Shown here: piece after piece, positions 5,889-7,175 of the stretch
Numbering within the stretch: position 1 is the stretch's first letter
Layout of the letters: every line of letters begins with the position of its first letter
Source of the DNA: Candidatus Latescibacterota bacterium
GTDB taxonomy: Bacteria > Latescibacterota > MVCY01 > DTYK01
NCBI GenBank assembly: GCA_012961925.1
Contig: DTYK01000163.1
Span: forward strand, 1 to 7,175
DNA: 7,175 nucleotides
Direction: 5' to 3'
Program-made: the position numbers and the translations under genes
Notes under the pieces: model-generated
What the model saw: the letters and a program-made list of their open reading frames with translations, nothing else
What the model was told of the DNA's origin: nothing
Database searches by the model: none

Positions 5889-6755
5889 ATGTCTGTCTAC
5901 GATTTTATCAATAGATCCTTAGATCCTTCGGATTTTCTCGACTCCGTCTGCCATCGGTGCAATTTGTTGTTGACAAATGGTTCGGATTTCGTGTTGCAGG
6001 TGCACTATCATCCCACCGGTCGTGTGGAAACGGACCGATCCGAGTTGGGGAGACGGCATCCACTGACGCTGGTGATGGAGGAGATCGTGGAGATCTTCGC
6101 CGGGATGGGGTTTGCGGTGGTCGAGGGGCCGGAGGTGGAGTTGGAGTACTATAATTTCGTTGCATTGAATATGCCTGCGGATCATCCGGCACGGGACGAA
6201 CAGGCTACGTTCTATGTGAGGGAGGGGGTGCTGCTCAGGACGCAAACGTCTCCGGTGCAGGTGAGGACGATGGAGCGCACTTCGCCGCCGGTGCGGGTGA
6301 TCTCGCCGGGGCGGTGTTATCGGAACGATACGCCGGATGCGACGCATTCCCCGGTGTTTCATCAGGTGGAAGGGTTATACGTGGATCGGGGGGTGAGCTT
6401 TGCGGATTTGAAGGGGGTGCTCTCCTGTTTCGCACGGCAGATGTTCGGGCCAGAGGTGCAGGTGCGGTTCCGGCCGGATTTCTTCCCGTTCACGGAGCCG
6501 AGCGCGGAGTATGCGTTTTCGTGTGTGGCGTGTGGAGGAAAGGGATGCCGGGTGTGTAAGAATACGGGATGGTTGGAGATCGCGGGTTCGGGGATGGTGG
6601 ATCCGGAGGTGTTTCGGTACGTGGGATACGATCCGGAGGAGTTCTCGGGATATGCGTTCGGGATGGGGGTCGAGCGGATCGCGATGCTGAAGTACGGGAT
6701 CAATGACATCCGGCTGTTCTACGAGAACGATTTGAGGTTCATTCGGCAGTTTTGA
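5889..6755 (+). CDS. pheS: Chimeric ORF: PheS (phenylalanyl-tRNA synthetase alpha) catalytic core without its N-terminal domain
   Basis: Residues ~55-288 are a bacterial PheS core, the subunit that charges tRNA-Phe with phenylalanine in an alpha2-beta2 complex with PheT. Visible: HPLTLVMEEIVEIFAGMGF, GPEVELEYYNF, NMPADHPARDEQATFYV, LRTQTSPVQVR, class II motif 2 region YRNDTPDATHSPVFHQVEG (144-162), RFRPDFFPFTEPSAE, a four-Cys segment (Cys212, 215, 220, 223), GWLEI and motif 3 GMGVERIAML (258-267) to a normal C-terminus. The usual ~90-110-residue N-terminal coiled coil that grips tRNA is absent. In its place are ~54 residues, the last part from an unrelated family (see the fragment at 5976-6050). 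No Shine-Dalgarno precedes ATG 5889, and pheT does not follow. Val codons are almost all GTG and Pro codons almost all CCG, unlike the genes upstream. It is probably a 5'-truncated remnant or acquired piece; a full pheS is presumably elsewhere. Confidence 0.8.
   Translation: MSVYDFINRSLDPSDFLDSVCHRCNLLLTNGSDFVLQVHYHPTGRVETDRSELGRRHPLTLVMEEIVEIFAGMGFAVVEGPEVELEYYNFVALNMPADHPARDEQATFYVREGVLLRTQTSPVQVRTMERTSPPVRVISPGRCYRNDTPDATHSPVFHQVEGLYVDRGVSFADLKGVLSCFARQMFGPEVQVRFRPDFFPFTEPSAEYAFSCVACGGKGCRVCKNTGWLEIAGSGMVDPEVFRYVGYDPEEFSGYAFGMGVERIAMLKYGINDIRLFYENDLRFIRQF
5913..5928 (+). repeat. Tandem 8-bp direct repeat in the junction region
   Basis: AGATCCTT occurs twice without a gap (5913-5920 and 5921-5928), in the unassigned sequence between the end of the aldolase fragment and the HYHPTG fragment. 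It could be a slippage product or a scar of insertion and loss; on its own it does not prove a mobile element. Confidence 0.75.
5976..6050 (+). pseudogene. Fragment of a copper type II monooxygenase-like (HYHPTG) protein
   Basis: In the frame of the downstream PheS, residues 30-54 read NGSDFVLQVHYHPTGRVETD followed by RSELG. The pattern GSDxVLQxHYHPTGKxExDRSxxG is a hallmark, as I recall it, of the copper ascorbate-dependent monooxygenase-like domain found in secreted bacterial redox proteins; the two histidines sit in the copper site. Here the match stops at the Gly before the expected aromatic continuation (LYF), and PheS sequence (RRHPLT) begins at about 6051. The upstream edge is unclear, and residues 1-29 of the ORF match nothing I know. 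It is too short to fold or function alone and has no business in a tRNA synthetase, so it is best read as a gene remnant at a recombination point. Confidence 0.65.
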
Positions 6756-6866
6756 ATTGAACCCCTTTACCACGGAATCTCACGGAAGGATACAGACGTC
6801 CTAAACGAGAAAGAGTTGAGTTTGCGTTCCCAAGCAGTGTTTTTCTAGGCCAGAAAGGAGGTTCCG
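6756..6866 (+). other. 111-nt gap between the PheS core and the last gene
   Basis: No gene is visible. Two copies of CACGGAA lie 10 bp apart (6771-6777 and 6781-6787). No pheT start, terminator hairpin or convincing promoter was found; TTGAGT at 6816-6821 has no acceptable -10 partner at normal spacing. The only functional site is the ribosome site at its right end (6856-6861). Confidence 0.5.
6856..6861 (+). promoter_or_regulatory. Strong ribosome binding site of the secreted-protein gene
   Basis: AGGAGG, extended to AAAGGAGG (6854-6861), lies 5 nt before ATG 6867. Together with the signal peptide it shows that ATG 6867 is a real start, even though the frame closes after 27 codons. Confidence 0.8.
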
Positions 6867-7175
6867 ATGAAAAAGTTTGTAGTTTGGCTGATGTTAGGCA
6901 TGATTGGTGTTGTGGCTTTTGGTGCGGAGATGATAAAGGGACAGAGGTAACAGCCCCTCCCTTAACTGGATATTATCAGGGAACTTATACTCCGAATGGA
7001 GGTTCCTGGTGGACAGGCGGGGGTGGTGGCATGATGGAGTTCATGTTGGTACAACAAAGTGGGGAGAAGATCACAGGCACAGTTACTTTTGAGGAAAAGA
7101 GGACGATGACTATTGTGGACAGGAGTATTATCGCTAATAAGGCCCTGAACAAAATTATTTTCATATTTTCACTGC
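6867..7175 (+). pseudogene. Secreted small beta-rich protein, frame-disrupted and cut by the window end
   Basis: ATG 6867 opens a 27-codon frame (stop TAA 6948-6950) that is almost entirely a signal peptide: MKK, then a hydrophobic core FVVWLMLGMIGVVAF and a GA end suited to signal peptidase I. The mature part continues in the -1 frame, open from at least 6929 to the window end (over 80 codons): APPLTGYYQGTYTPNGG, WWTGGGGGMMEFMLVQQSGE, KITGTVTF. The Gly-Tyr-x-Gly-Thr-Tyr start, a Met/Leu-Gln-Gln strand and a TGT turn resemble small secreted lipocalin-like beta-barrel proteins, which is inference. Adding one G at 6926-6927 would give GCG GGA GAT and join both halves, so a one-base deletion or sequencing error explains it. 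A possible -1 slippery site at 6935-6941 is the alternative. I do not recognise a named family; the 3' end is outside the window. Confidence 0.6.
6935..6941 (+). other. Possible -1 ribosomal slippery heptamer
   Basis: In the start frame the bases read A-AAG-GGA, which fits the X-XXY-YYZ slippery pattern (AAA, GGG). A -1 slip here gives AAA GGG, exactly the frame of the downstream mature domain, and the zero-frame stop follows only two codons later (6948). The match is exact, but short motifs of this kind occur by chance. I see no obvious stimulatory stem immediately after it, and an upstream Shine-Dalgarno-like stimulator is not clear. Confidence 0.25.

Noticed and set aside
5970..5998. TTGACA at 5970-5975 as a promoter for the PheS core
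   Set aside because: No -10-like hexamer lies at 16-18 nt, and the motif falls within translated sequence.
5919..6435. Several minus-strand open frames rich in Arg, Pro and His
   Set aside because: They mirror the PheS core, whose G-ending codons remove stops from the opposite strand; no family features are seen.
5324..7175. Insertion sequence, integron or CRISPR array explaining the mosaic
   Set aside because: No transposase, integrase, terminal inverted repeats or regularly spaced repeats are visible in the segment.

Overview
The window is bacterial-type DNA of moderate GC content, with every recognisable gene on the + strand. Shine-Dalgarno sites precede most genes, starts overlap preceding stops, and the PheS is of the bacterial kind. 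No marker fixes the phylum. The archaeal-style XPB-Bax1 repair pair and the HYHPTG-type copper-monooxygenase fragment would fit a deep-branching or little-cultured bacterial lineage, but that is inference.

Layout. (1) Positions 1-1706 hold a two-gene nucleotide-sugar module: the C-terminal ~233 residues of a GalU-like sugar-1-phosphate nucleotidyltransferase, then a GHMP-family sugar kinase that starts on the preceding stop codon (TGATG). The kinase carries a glucuronokinase-like first motif (GNPSDMYGG). Together they could turn a free sugar, plausibly glucuronate, into its 1-phosphate and then its nucleotide sugar. (2) Positions 1787-2668 hold a free-standing homocysteine S-methyltransferase domain, equivalent to the first module of MetH, with all three zinc cysteines. 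(3) Positions 2752-5323 hold an XPB-type DNA helicase and, overlapping it by 14 nt, Bax1 (DUF790), its partner nuclease. This is a translationally coupled DNA-repair operon best known from archaea.

(4) From about 5324 to the end the character changes. A good promoter and ribosome site drive only the first ~133 residues of a class II fructose-bisphosphate aldolase, which then degenerates and stops. Next comes an ORF that joins a short HYHPTG copper-monooxygenase-like fragment in frame to the catalytic core of PheS, without the normal PheS N-terminal coiled coil and without pheT downstream. The PheS part has clearly different codon use. Last is a secreted small beta-rich protein whose signal peptide and mature part lie in different frames, joined at a point that contains a possible -1 slippery heptamer. 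This right-hand third reads as a mosaic of gene fragments: a rearrangement scar or graveyard, or a misassembly.

The clearest functional findings are the bacterial XPB-Bax1 operon and the nucleotidyltransferase/GHMP-kinase pair. The most unusual structure is the 5.4-6.8 kb mosaic. No RNA gene, CRISPR array, complete mobile element or integrase was seen.
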